Source of the DNA: Nonomuraea typhae
Lineage (GTDB): Bacteria > Actinomycetota > Actinomycetes > Streptosporangiales > Streptosporangiaceae
Assembly: GCF_009760925.1 (NCBI RefSeq)
Contig: NZ_VRLV01000004.1
Span: 250,308 to 314,307, forward strand
Length of the DNA stretch: 64,000 nt
Reading direction: 5' to 3'
A program made the position numbers and the translations under genes. Every line of letters begins with the position of its first letter. Within the stretch, counting starts at the first letter, position 1. The notes beneath the pieces were generated by a model that saw only the letters and a program-made list of their open reading frames with translations, did no database searches and was not told the DNA's origin. This document shows positions 43,807 through 53,226 of the stretch, one piece after another.

Positions 43807-43983
43807 AGGCCCAGGTCAGCAAGCGTGAAAAGTCGTACAAAGTCGTATCAAGTGTTCTACAAGCGAAATGCAAGCGACGTGCTCCAATCTGTTCACAGAC
43901 GCCCAGTGCGGTGGGTGTCTGAGGGGGAGGACCTGGACGCCGGGTGGGGTTCGCGGCGCGAGGGGAGTCCCTGGGGGGACGGC

Positions 43984-44014
43984 AACGTCTCGATCAGCTA
44001 GCCGATCGGACGTT
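43984..44014. other. Hairpin with one bulge between the CBS-protein and lipoprotein genes
   Basis: AACGTC(T)CGATC pairs with GATCGGACGTT around an 8-nt loop. It lies 12 bp before a stronger terminator-like hairpin; the role is unclear. Confidence 0.45.
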
Positions 44015-44025
44015 GCTCGGCGTAA

Positions 44026-44065
44026 AAGGGTGCTCTCGTCCGATAAACCGGGCGAGGGCACCCTT
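44026..44065. terminator. Strong terminator hairpin after the phoH-ybeY-CBS operon
   Basis: AAGGGTGC... pairs with ...GCACCCTT in a 16-pair stem (two G-U) around an 8-nt loop, flanked by A/T tracts. The 350-base interval 43807-44156 holds this and the preceding hairpin and otherwise no gene that I can support. Confidence 0.75.
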
Positions 44066-44156
44066 AAGCGTCTCCATAGGGATCTGACCGGTTATTGGTG
44101 ACTCTGGTGGATTGCCGCATTCGCCGCTGGGGGAGATCGCAGTCCGGGGGGAAACC

Positions 44157-44789
44157 ATGGAACGGGGACTGCGGATCATCGCCGCCGCGCTGCTCATGGC
44201 CGGCCTGGTCGCCTGCGGGGGCAACTCGGCCGGACCGGACATCGACGAGCAGGCTCAGGTGCGGCTTCGGGAGATTCTGAACAAGGATCCCCGGCTGCCC
44301 GAGGGGTTCACGGCACGGGCCCAGCAACCCTGGAAGACGCCGTTCGCCGCGGGTGACCGCGACTGCCGGGCCGTACTCGCTCCCGCGGAGGGCCGGGCGC
44401 CGCAGCGGGCGCTCACCGCGCAGGCCGCGGCCAGCTATCCGGGCAACGCGCTCGGCGAGACGGCGGGGGTCGGGCTGGCCAGGTACTCCGGCGAAGAGGC
44501 CGCCTGGCACATCGACGACCTGGGCAAGGCCCTGCGGTCCTGTCACGCGGTCGACACCGGCGCCGGGACCGAGCTGCGCGTGCGGACGCGCCCGGTCGGC
44601 GGCGTCGGGGACGAGGCGGTGGCCGCAACGCTGACCGGGCGGCTCAACGGCTACCCCTACGCGCTGAACGTCCTGCTGGTCCGCGAAGGGGACACCCTGC
44701 TCTCGCTCGTGCACACCGGGATGAACCAGGTGGATCCCCGGCGGACCGAACAACTGGCGCAGTCGGTGCTCGGGATGACCAGGGCCTAA
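44157..44789 (+). CDS. Putative lipoprotein of unknown function
   Basis: 210 residues. The signal peptide MERGLRIIAAALLMAGLVAC has a lipobox LVAC, so acylation would fall on Cys20. The mature part (two further Cys, at DCRAVL and SCHAVD, likely a disulfide) contains TLTGRLNGYPYALNVLLVREGDTLLSLVHTGM, resembling the sensor-domain fold of PknH-like extracellular regions. Start ATG 44157, with a GGGGGG ribosome site; the frame is open for 15 codons upstream without signal sequence. The family is uncertain. Confidence 0.65.
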   Translation: MERGLRIIAAALLMAGLVACGGNSAGPDIDEQAQVRLREILNKDPRLPEGFTARAQQPWKTPFAAGDRDCRAVLAPAEGRAPQRALTAQAAASYPGNALGETAGVGLARYSGEEAAWHIDDLGKALRSCHAVDTGAGTELRVRTRPVGGVGDEAVAATLTGRLNGYPYALNVLLVREGDTLLSLVHTGMNQVDPRRTEQLAQSVLGMTRA

Positions 44790-44792
44790 CCT
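44787..44792 (+). promoter_or_regulatory. -10 element TAACCT (leaderless type)
   Basis: TAACCT overlaps the stop of the lipoprotein gene and lies 8 nt before the GTG at 44801. Confidence 0.4.
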
Positions 44793-44800
44793 AGACTCCC

Positions 44801-45118
44801 GTGACTCTCGATCCCGAAGACAGCAAGATCATTACCCTGGCGCGGGCGGCCAGGGCGCGCACCGGCGCACGTGAAGGCGCCGCCGTACGCGACGAGACCG
44901 GACGCACCTACTCCGCCACCAACGTCGCGCTCACCTCGCTCACGCTCTCCGCGCTGCAGGTCGCGGTGGCCATGGCGATCTCCAGCGGCGCGGCGTCGCT
45001 GGAGGCCGCCGCGCTGGTCACCGCCGGCGAGCCGGCCGCGGACCACGACGCGGCGCTGGTGCGGGAGCTCGGCGGGACCCTGCTGGTGGCCGGGCCCGAC
45101 GGCCAGGTGAGGGGCTGA
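44801..45118 (+). CDS. Cytidine-deaminase-like protein lacking zinc ligands
   Basis: 105 residues. The order ALLARSARAR-type helix (here ITLARAARARTGAREGAAVRDETGRTYSATNV), then LTLSALQVAVAMAISSGAASLEAAALVT, then strand LLVAGPDGQV matches the cytidine deaminase fold and the actinobacterial copy usually found before era. However, the HAE motif is absent and there is no PCxxC, so the enzyme zinc site cannot form. It is probably a non-catalytic remnant or repurposed fold. The start is GTG 44801 with a -10 box 8 nt upstream. Confidence 0.7.
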   Translation: MTLDPEDSKIITLARAARARTGAREGAAVRDETGRTYSATNVALTSLTLSALQVAVAMAISSGAASLEAAALVTAGEPAADHDAALVRELGGTLLVAGPDGQVRG

Positions 45119-45122
45119 CGAC

Positions 45123-45602
45123 ATGGCGATGTCGCCGTTCCTGGCCGAACTGAGGGCGGCGGTGGGCGGCCGGTTGCTGGTGCTGCCGTCGGTGACCGGC
45201 TGCGTGTTCGACGCCGAAGGGCGCCTGCTGGTGGCCCGCCACGGCGACGTCGGCACCTGGGCGACGCCCGGCGGGGGCATCGACCCCGACGAGCGGCCCG
45301 AGGACGCCGTCGTCCGCGAACTGGCCGAGGAACTGTCGGTGACCATCGCGGTGCGCGGACTCATCGGCGTGTACGGCGGGCCGGACTTCCGCACCCACTA
45401 CCCCAACGGCCACGAGGTCGCCTACGTGATCGCCGCCTACGCCTGCGTGCTGACCGGCGCGGCCGACCCAGTGCCCGACGGAGCCGAGATCACCGGCTTC
45501 ACCTGGGCGAACGAGGAGGACCTGGGCGGCCTCGACATGAGCCCGTGGTCACCCCACGTGCTGCCCGACGCGTTCACCTGGTGGCGGCAGCACGGTGGCT
45601 GA
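45123..45602 (+). CDS. Nudix hydrolase
   Basis: 159 residues. The Nudix box is residues 51-73 (GGIDPDERPEDAVVRELAEE), where the usual Gly before the final hydrophobic is Ser. A conserved GTWATPGGGI precedes it and EVAYVIAAYACV forms a core strand. It cleaves a nucleoside diphosphate linked to another group; the substrate is unknown. It lies 4 bp after the deaminase-like gene and 18 bp before era. Confidence 0.88.
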   Translation: MAMSPFLAELRAAVGGRLLVLPSVTGCVFDAEGRLLVARHGDVGTWATPGGGIDPDERPEDAVVRELAEELSVTIAVRGLIGVYGGPDFRTHYPNGHEVAYVIAAYACVLTGAADPVPDGAEITGFTWANEEDLGGLDMSPWSPHVLPDAFTWWRQHGG

Positions 45603-45620
45603 TGGGCCACAATCAACTAT

Positions 45621-46529
45621 GTGACTTCGCCAGACAACCATCGCGCCGGATTCGCCTGCTTCGTGGGGAGGCCGAACGTCGGCAAGTCCACGCTCATGAA
45701 CGCCCTGGTCGGCACTAAGGTGGCCATCACCTCATCCAAGCCGCAGACCACCCGCCGCGTCATCCGGGGCATCGTCCACCGCCCCGACTCCCAGCTGATC
45801 GTCGTGGACACCCCCGGCCTGCACCGGCCCCGCACCCTGCTGGGTGAGCGTCTCGACAGCCTGGTGCTGTCCACGCTCACCGAAGTGGACGTGATCGGCT
45901 TCTGCGTCCCGGCCGGCGACCCGATCGGGAAGGGCGACCGCTTCATCGCCGAGAAGCTGGCGGGGGTGAAGAAGACGCCGGTGGTGGCGGTCGTCACCAA
46001 GTGCGACCTCGCATCCAAGGAACAGATCGCCGAGCAGCTGCTGGCCGTCTCGGAGCTGGGGGAGTTCGCGGACATCGTCCCCGTCTCCGCCACCTCGGGG
46101 GACAATCTCGACGCGCTGGCCGAGGTCCTGACCCGGCATCTGCCGGTGTCGCCGCCGCTGTACGAGGGCGGGCAGCTGACCGACGAGCCGGAGCAGGTGC
46201 TGGTCGGGGAGCTGATCCGGGAGGCGGCGCTGGAGGGGGTGCGCGACGAGCTGCCGCACTCGATCGCCGTGGTGGTGGACGAGATGATCCCCCGCGAGGG
46301 GCGGGACGACCTTCTGGACATCTACGCGCACCTGTTCGTGGAGCGGCCGTCGCAGAAGGCCATCATCATCGGGCACAAGGGGGAACGCCTGCGCGACGTG
46401 GGCACCCGGGCCCGCAAGCAGATCGAGGCGCTCCTGGGCACGCGCGTGTACCTCGACCTACGCATCAGCGTCCTCAAGGACTGGCAACGCGACCCGAAGC
46501 AGCTCCGTCGTCTGGGCTTTTACGACTGA
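45621..46529 (+). CDS. era: GTPase Era
   Basis: 302 residues. G1 is GRPNVGKST at 16-24, switch I contains SSKPQTTRR, G3 is DTPGLHRPR and G4 TKCD. The C-terminal KH domain has PHSIAVVVDEMI and KAIIIGHKGERLRDVGTRARKQIE. It binds 16S rRNA near the 3' end in 30S assembly, functionally linked with YbeY, and lies 3.1 kb downstream of ybeY in the same block. Start GTG 45621; no strong ribosome site. Confidence 0.96.
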   Translation: MTSPDNHRAGFACFVGRPNVGKSTLMNALVGTKVAITSSKPQTTRRVIRGIVHRPDSQLIVVDTPGLHRPRTLLGERLDSLVLSTLTEVDVIGFCVPAGDPIGKGDRFIAEKLAGVKKTPVVAVVTKCDLASKEQIAEQLLAVSELGEFADIVPVSATSGDNLDALAEVLTRHLPVSPPLYEGGQLTDEPEQVLVGELIREAALEGVRDELPHSIAVVVDEMIPREGRDDLLDIYAHLFVERPSQKAIIIGHKGERLRDVGTRARKQIEALLGTRVYLDLRISVLKDWQRDPKQLRRLGFYD

Positions 46530-46644
46530 GGGGCGCTTCCGGCGCGTTCGTGGAGGGTGGTCTTTTACGGCGGGGCCGTGTGGGCGCCTCCCGCCGGCCG
46601 TCCTTCCCCTTCCCGGGGTTGTGGTGTGGGGCGGTGGGACGGCT

Positions 46645-46650
46645 TATGGT
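46645..46650 (+). promoter_or_regulatory. -10 element TATGGT (leaderless type)
   Basis: TATGGT lies 6 nt before the GTG at 46657. This decides the start over the in-frame GTG at 46621. Confidence 0.45.
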
Positions 46651-46656
46651 GATCGG

Positions 46657-47139
46657 GTGGGCGACTACCTTTCGCCGCGGGTGTCGGGGAAGCCGGAGCG
46701 CAAGGCGCGGGGCGGCTATGCGCTGGCCGTGATCGTGGCCGGGGCGGTGCTGGTGGTCTGTGCGATCCTGCCCTGGGCCGGGGTCGAGGCGCGGGTGGAT
46801 CTGCTCGGGGCCGGGGTTGCCAAGGACGTCCGGGGGGTTGACGGGAGCCTCGGGGTCTACACGCTGCTCGCCGGGCTGGTGGCCGTCGTGCTGGGGGCGG
46901 CGGGGCTGATGACGGGCAAGCCGTGGGCGGTGCTGGCCGCGCTGCCGGGGCTGGCGGCGATGGTGCTGCTGGTGACGTTCGTGGCCGCTCCCCAGGGGCT
47001 GGCGGATCGGGTTTCTGTGGATCTGGGCGTTTTGTCGATTGCGCCGGTCATCCGGTTCGGGTGGTTCGGGGCGCTGGCCAGTGCGCTGGCCGTGGTGGCC
47101 TTCGGGGTGTTGTCCTGGCCGCGGCGGCGGCGGCGGTGA
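46657..47139 (+). CDS. Small polytopic membrane protein of unknown function
   Basis: 160 residues, four predicted helices: AVIVAGAVLVVCAILPWAGV, GVYTLLAGLVAVVLGAAGLM, WAVLAALPGLAAMVLLVTFV and FGALASALAVVAFGVLSW, with a very basic C-terminus (RRRRR). The N-terminus reads VGDYLSPRVSGKPERKARGGY. The start was set by the -10 box 6 nt upstream. It is convergent with the urease operon, 10 bp away. No family recognised. Confidence 0.65.
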   Translation: MGDYLSPRVSGKPERKARGGYALAVIVAGAVLVVCAILPWAGVEARVDLLGAGVAKDVRGVDGSLGVYTLLAGLVAVVLGAAGLMTGKPWAVLAALPGLAAMVLLVTFVAAPQGLADRVSVDLGVLSIAPVIRFGWFGALASALAVVAFGVLSWPRRRRR

Positions 47140-47149
47140 CGGCCCATCG

Positions 47150-47875
47150 CTAGGAGATGCGGGACTCGCCCCAGGTGAGGCGGCGGCGCAGGTCGATCGC
47201 GTCGTCGGCCAGGGCGGAGACCAGGAGGCCGGGACCGGCCAGCGGGAGTACCGCCACGCCGTCGGCCACCGCGCCCTCCCCGGTACGGCCGGCCAGGAGA
47301 GTGGTGCCCAGGCAGCGGGCGGTGCCGTAGACCGCCGGTGAGGCGGGGAAGCCGGTGTCCAGCGACTGGCGCAGCAACGGGACACCGGCATACACCGCGT
47401 CGAGGCGGGCACGGCAGCGTCCGCCGGGTTCGCCGTGGCGGCCGAGGATGAGTTCCTCGCGCCACGTGAGCCTGGAGCCGGCGCCCAGCGACAGCCGTAC
47501 CACCTGGTGGTGGACGGCGCCGCAGGTCACGATCGTGGGCTCGGGGGCATAGCGGAGGGTGGCGCCGGGGCCGGCCGAAGCCGTGATGAGCATGCGTGAG
47601 GCCCCCTGCCCGGGCAGGACGAGCGTGGCCGCGGCCGAACGCACGTCCAGGGACGTGCCGGGGGCCACGTCGATGTCCAGGGTCAGGGTGTCGCCGCCCA
47701 GCGGGCCCGCGGCGGTGGCGACCAGGTGGACGGTGTGCGGACCCGTCTGGCGCAGGGTCAAAGGCGGTGACGAGCGGAGCTCCGAGACGACCGTCCGGCC
47801 GGCGACGGCCGTGGTGGCCACCCGGGCCGCCGCCGTGATCGTCCGGCCCGGGGCCGGTGGAGTGGACGGGGGCAC
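47150..47875 (-). CDS. ureD: Urease accessory protein UreD (UreH)
   Basis: 241 residues. It has GPLGGDTLTLDIDVAPGTSLDVRSAAATLVLPG and GAVHHQVVRLSLGAGSRLTWREELILGRHGE, the conserved beta-helical UreD segments. With UreF and UreG it forms the activation complex that carboxylates the lysine and inserts nickel. GTG 47875 starts 3 bp after ureG. It is last gene of the operon. Confidence 0.93.
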   Translation of the reverse strand: MPPSTPPAPGRTITAAARVATTAVAGRTVVSELRSSPPLTLRQTGPHTVHLVATAAGPLGGDTLTLDIDVAPGTSLDVRSAAATLVLPGQGASRMLITASAGPGATLRYAPEPTIVTCGAVHHQVVRLSLGAGSRLTWREELILGRHGEPGGRCRARLDAVYAGVPLLRQSLDTGFPASPAVYGTARCLGTTLLAGRTGEGAVADGVAVLPLAGPGLLVSALADDAIDLRRRLTWGESRIS

Positions 47876-47878
47876 GGG

Positions 47879-48544
47879 TCAGGCCGGGGCAGGGTGGTGG
47901 CGCCAGGACTCCAGCTGGCCGGTGACCCAGGTGGCCACGTTGGCGGCGCCCGCCGTACGGATGCTGGTGAACAGGACCGGGCGGGTGCCGCGGACCTTGG
48001 CGGCGTCCCGGGACATGACCGTGAGGTCGGCGCCCACCAGAGAGGCCAGGTCGGTCTTGTTGACGACCAGGAGGTCGGCGGCGGTGACGCCGGGGCCGCC
48101 CTTGCGGGGGACCTTGTCGCCGCCCGACACGTCGAGGACGAAGATCTGGCGGTCGGCCAGCCCGCGGCTGAACGTCGCGGTCAGGTTGTCGCCGCCGCTT
48201 TCCACGATGACCAGGTCGAGGGGGCCGAAGCGGTGTTCCAGGGTGTCGACGGCGTCGAGGTTGGCGGCGATGTCGTCGCGGATGGCGGTGTGGGGGCAGC
48301 ATCCGGTCTCGACCGCGATGATGCGTTCCGGGTCCAGGACTCCGGCCGCTCGGAGGAAGTCGGCGTCCTCGGTGGTGTAGATGTCGTTGGTCACCACGCC
48401 CAGGTGGAGGGCTGGACCGAGTTCGCGGCAGAGCGCGGCGACCAGGGCGGTCTTGCCGCTGCCCACCGGGCCGCCCACGCCCAGGCGCAGGGCGCGGCCG
48501 GGTGCCGCAGGGGCGGGGTGGTGGTCTTCGTGGCCGGCGCCCAT
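47879..48544 (-). CDS. ureG: Urease accessory GTPase UreG
   Basis: 221 residues. Walker [10 protein letters not shown] is near residue 25; [14 protein letters not shown], the nickel-binding CPH in [14 protein letters not shown], the ESGGDNL loop and VNKTDLA are all present. A short His-containing N-terminus ([10 protein letters not shown]) may bind nickel, which could matter given the absence of ureE. It hydrolyses GTP to drive nickel delivery. Confidence 0.96.
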   Translation of the reverse strand: MGAGHEDHHPAPAAPGRALRLGVGGPVGSGKTALVAALCRELGPALHLGVVTNDIYTTEDADFLRAAGVLDPERIIAVETGCCPHTAIRDDIAANLDAVDTLEHRFGPLDLVIVESGGDNLTATFSRGLADRQIFVLDVSGGDKVPRKGGPGVTAADLLVVNKTDLASLVGADLTVMSRDAAKVRGTRPVLFTSIRTAGAANVATWVTGQLESWRHHPAPA

Positions 48545-48566
48545 GATGGCCGTCCTTTCCGGGGGT

Positions 48567-49226
48567 TCAGGAGACGAACAGGCGGAGGTCCGCCCTGGCG
48601 TGCTGTTCGGCGAGGAGGTCGAGGGCGGGAGCGGAGCAGGCGGGCAGCGACTCCGGGGACCCGTGGGCCTGACCGGCGATCCTGGCCAGGTCGCCGGTCA
48701 GGCCGGCCAGCAGGCGGTGGACCTCGACGGGATCCAGGCCCAGGAGACGGACGGCGGCGGTGGCCGGACCCGTGACGGAGTGGTAGGCGGCGGCGAGCGC
48801 CGCGTCCCCGGGGGCCGCGCCCGCCGCGTGCGCCGCCGCGCCGAGGGCCAGCGGGTGATGCGGCTCCGGTACGGCTGCCGCCAATGCGTCGAGCCCGGGC
48901 CACAGGCGCCTGGCCACGTGGAGGAGGAGCTTGCCCTGCCGGCAGGAGGCGCGCCGGAGGGCGGGGGAGGTGGTTCTGGCGTCGGCCTCGGCTTGGAGGT
49001 CACGCCAGGGCGCCGAAGGGCCGGACCGCTGGGCGAGGGTGCACGCTGTGGCGGCCAGTGCGGCGGAGACCCGGCCGGTGGTGTGCAGGCGGCCGCGCAG
49101 GAAGGCGGCCAGGGAGGGCAGGCCGGTGACGTGGCCGCTCGCGATGGCCGCCTCGGCGCCGCCGGAGTGGGCGTGGCCTCCGGCGGGCAGGCGGGAGTCG
49201 GCCAGCAGGAGCAGCGCGGGGTGCAT
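48567..49226 (-). CDS. ureF: Urease accessory protein UreF
   Basis: 219 residues, all-helical. It begins [24 protein letters not shown], the UreF signature, with [15 protein letters not shown] further on and [35 protein letters not shown]. It acts as GTPase-activating partner in the UreDFG complex. ATG 49226 shares one base with the ureC stop. Confidence 0.92.
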   Translation of the reverse strand: MHPALLLLADSRLPAGGHAHSGGAEAAIASGHVTGLPSLAAFLRGRLHTTGRVSAALAATACTLAQRSGPSAPWRDLQAEADARTTSPALRRASCRQGKLLLHVARRLWPGLDALAAAVPEPHHPLALGAAAHAAGAAPGDAALAAAYHSVTGPATAAVRLLGLDPVEVHRLLAGLTGDLARIAGQAHGSPESLPACSAPALDLLAEQHARADLRLFVS

Positions 49227-50932
49227 CAGAACAGGAAGTACCGCTGGGCCAGCGGCAACGACTCGGCGGGAGCGGGTTCGACCGGCCAGCCGTCGATGGT
49301 GACGGTGAAGGTGTCCGGCGCGACGGTGATCTTGGGCATGGCGGAGTTCAGGGGCATGTCCTCCTTGCCCAGCCTGCGGACGGAGGCGGCCGGGGCCAGG
49401 CGCCGATGCACCCGGAGCCGGTCGGCCAGCCCGGCGTCCAGGGCCAGCGGGGAGACGAAGTGGAGGGAGGTGGCGGCGGGTGTGCCGCCGAAGGCGCCGA
49501 ACATGGGACGGGGGAACACGGGCTGCGGCGTGGGGATGGAGGCGTTGGCGTCGCCCATCTGGGCCCAGGCCACCACGCCGCCCTTCAGCACCAGGTCGGG
49601 TTTGACGGCGAAGAAGGCGGGCGACCACAGGACCAGGTCGGCGAGTTTGCCCACCTCCACGGAGCCGACCTCGGCGTCCAGGCCGTGCGCGACGGCGGGG
49701 CAGATCGTGTATTTGGCGATGTAGCGGCGGGCGCGCAGGTTGCCGGGCAGTTCGCCGAACCGCCGTTGCATGACGTGGGCGGTCTGCCAGGTGCGGATGA
49801 CGGTCTCGCCGATGCGGCCCATCGCCTGGGAGTCCGAGCCGATGATGGAGATGGCGCCCATGTCGTGCAGGACGTCCTCGGCGGCCATCGTGGTCGGGCG
49901 GATGCGCGATTCGGCGAAGGCGAGGTCCTCGGGGACGGCAGGGTTGAGGTGGTGGCAGACCATCAGCATGTCGAGGTGCTCGTCGAGCGTGTTGACGGTG
50001 TGCGGGCGGGTGGGGTTGGTGGAGCTCGGGAGCACGTTCGGGTGCGCGGCGACGGTGATGATGTCGGGCGCGTGGCCGCCGCCGGCGCCTTCGGTGTGAT
50101 AGGCGTGGATCGTCCGGCCGGCGATCGCGTCCAGGGTCGACTCGACGAAGCCGGCCTCGTTCAGGGTGTCGGTGTGGACGGTCACCTGGGCGCCGGTCTC
50201 GTCGGCCACGCGCAGGCAGGCGTCGATGGCGGCGGGCGTGGAGCCCCAGTCCTCGTGGAGCTTGAATCCGGAGGCCCCGGCCCGCAGTTGTTCCAGCAGA
50301 CCTTCGCGGCTGACGGTGTTGCCCTTGCCGAGCAGGGCGAAGTTGAGCGGGTAGGCGTCCAGAGACTCGAGCATGCGGCCCAGGTACCAGGCGCCGGTCA
50401 CCGTGGTGGCCTTGGTGCCCTCGGCGGGGCCGGTGCCGCCGCCGATGATCGTGGTGATGCCGGAGGCGATGGCCGTGTCCAGGATCTGCGGGCAGATGAG
50501 GTGGACGTGCGAGTCCACGCCCCCGGCCGTGAGGATCTTGCCGTTGCCGGCCAGGATCTCGGTGGAGGGGCCGATGACGATGTCCACGTGGGACATGGTG
50601 CCGGGGTTGCCGGCCTTGCCGATGCCGGAGACGCGGCCGTCGGTGACGGCGACGTCGGCCTTGATCACGCCCCAGTGGTCGAGGATGACCGCTCCGGTGA
50701 TGACCAGGTCGGCGGCGCCCTCGGCGCGGGTGGCCAGGCCCTGGCCCATCGACTCGCGGATGACCTTGCCGCCGCCGAACACGGCCTCGTCGCCCGCCCC
50801 GGCCGGGCCCATCGAGCGGTCCTCGGTGACCTCGATGAACAGGTCGGTGTCGGCCAGGCGGATGCGGTCGCCGGTGGTGGGCCCGTAGAGGGCGGCGTAG
50901 CGGGCGCGTGACAGCTCAGGAATCGAGGGCAT
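49226..50932 (-). CDS. ureC: Urease alpha subunit
   Basis: 568 residues, the catalytic subunit hydrolysing urea to ammonia and carbamate. By count, the nickel ligands are His142 and His144 (GGVDSHVHL), carbamylated Lys224 with His226 in GFKLHEDWG, His253 and His279 ([12 protein letters not shown]), and Asp367 (GSDSQAMGR). The flap Cys is 326 (MVCHHLN). All are intact. It overlaps ureB by 17 nt. Confidence 0.97.
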   Translation of the reverse strand: MPSIPELSRARYAALYGPTTGDRIRLADTDLFIEVTEDRSMGPAGAGDEAVFGGGKVIRESMGQGLATRAEGAADLVITGAVILDHWGVIKADVAVTDGRVSGIGKAGNPGTMSHVDIVIGPSTEILAGNGKILTAGGVDSHVHLICPQILDTAIASGITTIIGGGTGPAEGTKATTVTGAWYLGRMLESLDAYPLNFALLGKGNTVSREGLLEQLRAGASGFKLHEDWGSTPAAIDACLRVADETGAQVTVHTDTLNEAGFVESTLDAIAGRTIHAYHTEGAGGGHAPDIITVAAHPNVLPSSTNPTRPHTVNTLDEHLDMLMVCHHLNPAVPEDLAFAESRIRPTTMAAEDVLHDMGAISIIGSDSQAMGRIGETVIRTWQTAHVMQRRFGELPGNLRARRYIAKYTICPAVAHGLDAEVGSVEVGKLADLVLWSPAFFAVKPDLVLKGGVVAWAQMGDANASIPTPQPVFPRPMFGAFGGTPAATSLHFVSPLALDAGLADRLRVHRRLAPAASVRRLGKEDMPLNSAMPKITVAPDTFTVTIDGWPVEPAPAESLPLAQRYFLF

Positions 50933-51232
50933 CGAGGGCTCCCGCCGACTCGGGGCGCAGTCCGGGGACGACGCGCTCGCCTGCGATCGGGACCAGCGTG
51001 ACCTCTCGCTCGATGCCCGGCTCGAAGCGCACCGCCGTACCTGCCGGCACGTCCAGGCGCAGTCCCCACGCGGCCGCGCGGTCGAAGGCCAGGCCGGGGT
51101 TGGCGGCGGCGAAGTGGTAGTGGGAGCCGACCTGCACGGGCCGGTCGGCGGTGTTGACGACGCGCAGGCGCACGCGCGGCCGGCCGGGGTTGAGCGGGAT
51201 CCGCCCGGACGGGTGGACGTACTCGCCGGGGA

Positions 51233-51236
<4 letters not shown>
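50916..51236 (-). CDS. ureB: Urease beta subunit
   Basis: 106 residues: [73 protein letters not shown] spans the whole conserved beta fold. It starts at GTG 51236, overlapping ureA by 4 nt. The final codons read into ureC, so the two are coupled. Confidence 0.96.
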
Positions 51237-51535
<299 letters not shown>

Positions 51536-51603
51536 GCCCGGACCCTAAAGATCGGGCGTTGCCCCCGCGTTTCCGAGGGGTGTCGGCTCGGTTTCCCGAT
51601 CGG

Positions 51604-53148
51604 TCAGTTGACCCTGAACGTGGTCAAGACGGCGGCGTGGTCGGAGGTCCACTCGTTGTCGCGGTGGTCGGGGTGGGGGCGCGGGGTCCCGGCGACGACG
51701 GCGTCCGACGCCTCGACGGTCAGCTTTCCGGCGTAGTGGACGAAGTCGATGCGGTCCTGCGGCTCCGGCGCGCCGGAGCGATCGTCGTAGCCGTAGCCGC
51801 CGGTGAAGGTCTTGTAGAGGGGCGACCAGGTGGTGCCGGGCTTGGCGACCGGGTTGGGGTTGGCGACGCGGTAGGAGTCCCTCAGACCGGCCTCCTCGGG
51901 GATGGTCGAGGTCGGCCACGGCACGCGCTGGCGCCCGCAGTGCGAGGGCGCCGCCCTGGGGGTGTAGTCGAGGTGCGAGGGGGCGTTGAAGTCGCCGGTC
52001 AGCAGCACGGGGCTCCTCTTCGCCGCGCGCAGCTGGTCCTTCATGGCCGCGACGATCTCCTGGATCTGGCGGGTACGGCCGGCCTCGGCCTCCCGGCTGA
52101 GGAGCTCGCGGGTGCTGCGGCCGGAGAAGCAGGCGTCGTAGGGCCCATAGGGCGTGTAGCCGAGATGGGCGGTCCACAGGACGAGCTCGCGGCCGGTGCG
52201 CTCGTCGATGCGCACGCGGGCGTAGACGCCGGCCAGCCCGGACTGCGACGGCAGCGGGCCGCGGGCGGTGATCGGGTAGCGGCTGATGAGGCCCATGTCG
52301 GCACCGGCCTGGTGGTAGTCCCAGCCCAGGGACTCGGCCAGCTCGCGGGCCGAGGTGCCGGAGGTCTCCTGCATGCCGACCACGTCCACGTCACGGTCGA
52401 GCAGGAAGCGCAGCTGCTTCTCGCGGGCGCCGGAGACCTGGCTGCCGCCGTGCCAGAGGTTCCAGCTGAGCGCGTTGAGCCGGGGCACGAGCGGCTGGCC
52501 GGAGCCGCGGACCCGGATGGAGATCTCGGCGGCGGTGCTCTGGCCGGCGCTGTTGCGTGCCTCGACGGTCAGCGCGGCGGTGCCGCGGGCGGGCGGCATG
52601 CCGGTGACCCGGCCGTCGGCGGCGACCTCGATCCAGGCGGCGCCGGCCTTCTTGGTGAAGGTCAGGCCGGTGGTGTCGCCCTTGACCAGGCCGCCGACGC
52701 TCGCCGCGTACGGCTGGCCGGCCCGGCCGTTGCGCAGGGTGAAGGGCGAGGTGACGAAGTGCGGGGGAGCGGCGCTGACCAGCTTCAGCCGTACGGGCTG
52801 GGCCAGCCACGCGTAGCCGTCCTGGGCCAGGAGGTAGACGACGTAGTCGCCGGGCTCCAGGCCGTCGGTGGGCAGGGTGGCCTCACCGGCGGCGCTGGGG
52901 GTGTAGGCCCACTTCAGCGACGGGCCGACGTACTGCTCGCCGGCGGGGCCGTTGCCGGGCTCGGTGTACAGGCCGGCCCAGTTCTTGGCGTGGGGCCGGG
53001 GCGTGGAGTAGGTGAGCTTGATCGGTTCGCCCGGCTTCACCGTGGCGCTGCCGAGGGACAGCGTGCCGTCGGGAGCGGCGTGGGCGGGGACGGTCAGGGC
53101 GGTGGCGGTGAGGATCGCGGCGGCTAGGAGGAGGAGTAGGTGTCGCAT
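51604..53148 (-). CDS. Secreted endonuclease/exonuclease/phosphatase-fold hydrolase
   Basis: 514 residues from ATG 53148, which has AAGGAG 5 nt upstream. The signal peptide is ~1-24 (LLLLLAAAILTATALTVPAHA). An N-terminal beta-sandwich (GTLSLGSATVKPGEPIKLTY; an Ig-like putative module) and a Put-Ig repeat (about residues 120-220) precede the EEP domain: LNALSWNLWHGG, VGMQET, LLTGDFNAPSH and EWTSDHAAVLTTF at the end, with the Asp-His pair. The outcome is likely cleavage of an extracellular phosphodiester, nucleic acid or lipid. The substrate is unknown. Confidence 0.85.
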   Translation of the reverse strand: MRHLLLLLAAAILTATALTVPAHAAPDGTLSLGSATVKPGEPIKLTYSTPRPHAKNWAGLYTEPGNGPAGEQYVGPSLKWAYTPSAAGEATLPTDGLEPGDYVVYLLAQDGYAWLAQPVRLKLVSAAPPHFVTSPFTLRNGRAGQPYAASVGGLVKGDTTGLTFTKKAGAAWIEVAADGRVTGMPPARGTAALTVEARNSAGQSTAAEISIRVRGSGQPLVPRLNALSWNLWHGGSQVSGAREKQLRFLLDRDVDVVGMQETSGTSARELAESLGWDYHQAGADMGLISRYPITARGPLPSQSGLAGVYARVRIDERTGRELVLWTAHLGYTPYGPYDACFSGRSTRELLSREAEAGRTRQIQEIVAAMKDQLRAAKRSPVLLTGDFNAPSHLDYTPRAAPSHCGRQRVPWPTSTIPEEAGLRDSYRVANPNPVAKPGTTWSPLYKTFTGGYGYDDRSGAPEPQDRIDFVHYAGKLTVEASDAVVAGTPRPHPDHRDNEWTSDHAAVLTTFRVN

Positions 53149-53226
53149 CGGGGCTCCTTGAGATGGCTTTCCGAAGAGAGCATCCACGGGAAAAGTAAAG
53201 CCCGGATGTACGCAGATTGACAACTA

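Noticed and set aside
43868..44101. Small Cys/Arg-rich open frame after the CBS-protein gene
   Set aside because: It runs through the terminator hairpin, has no ribosome site and does not resemble a protein.
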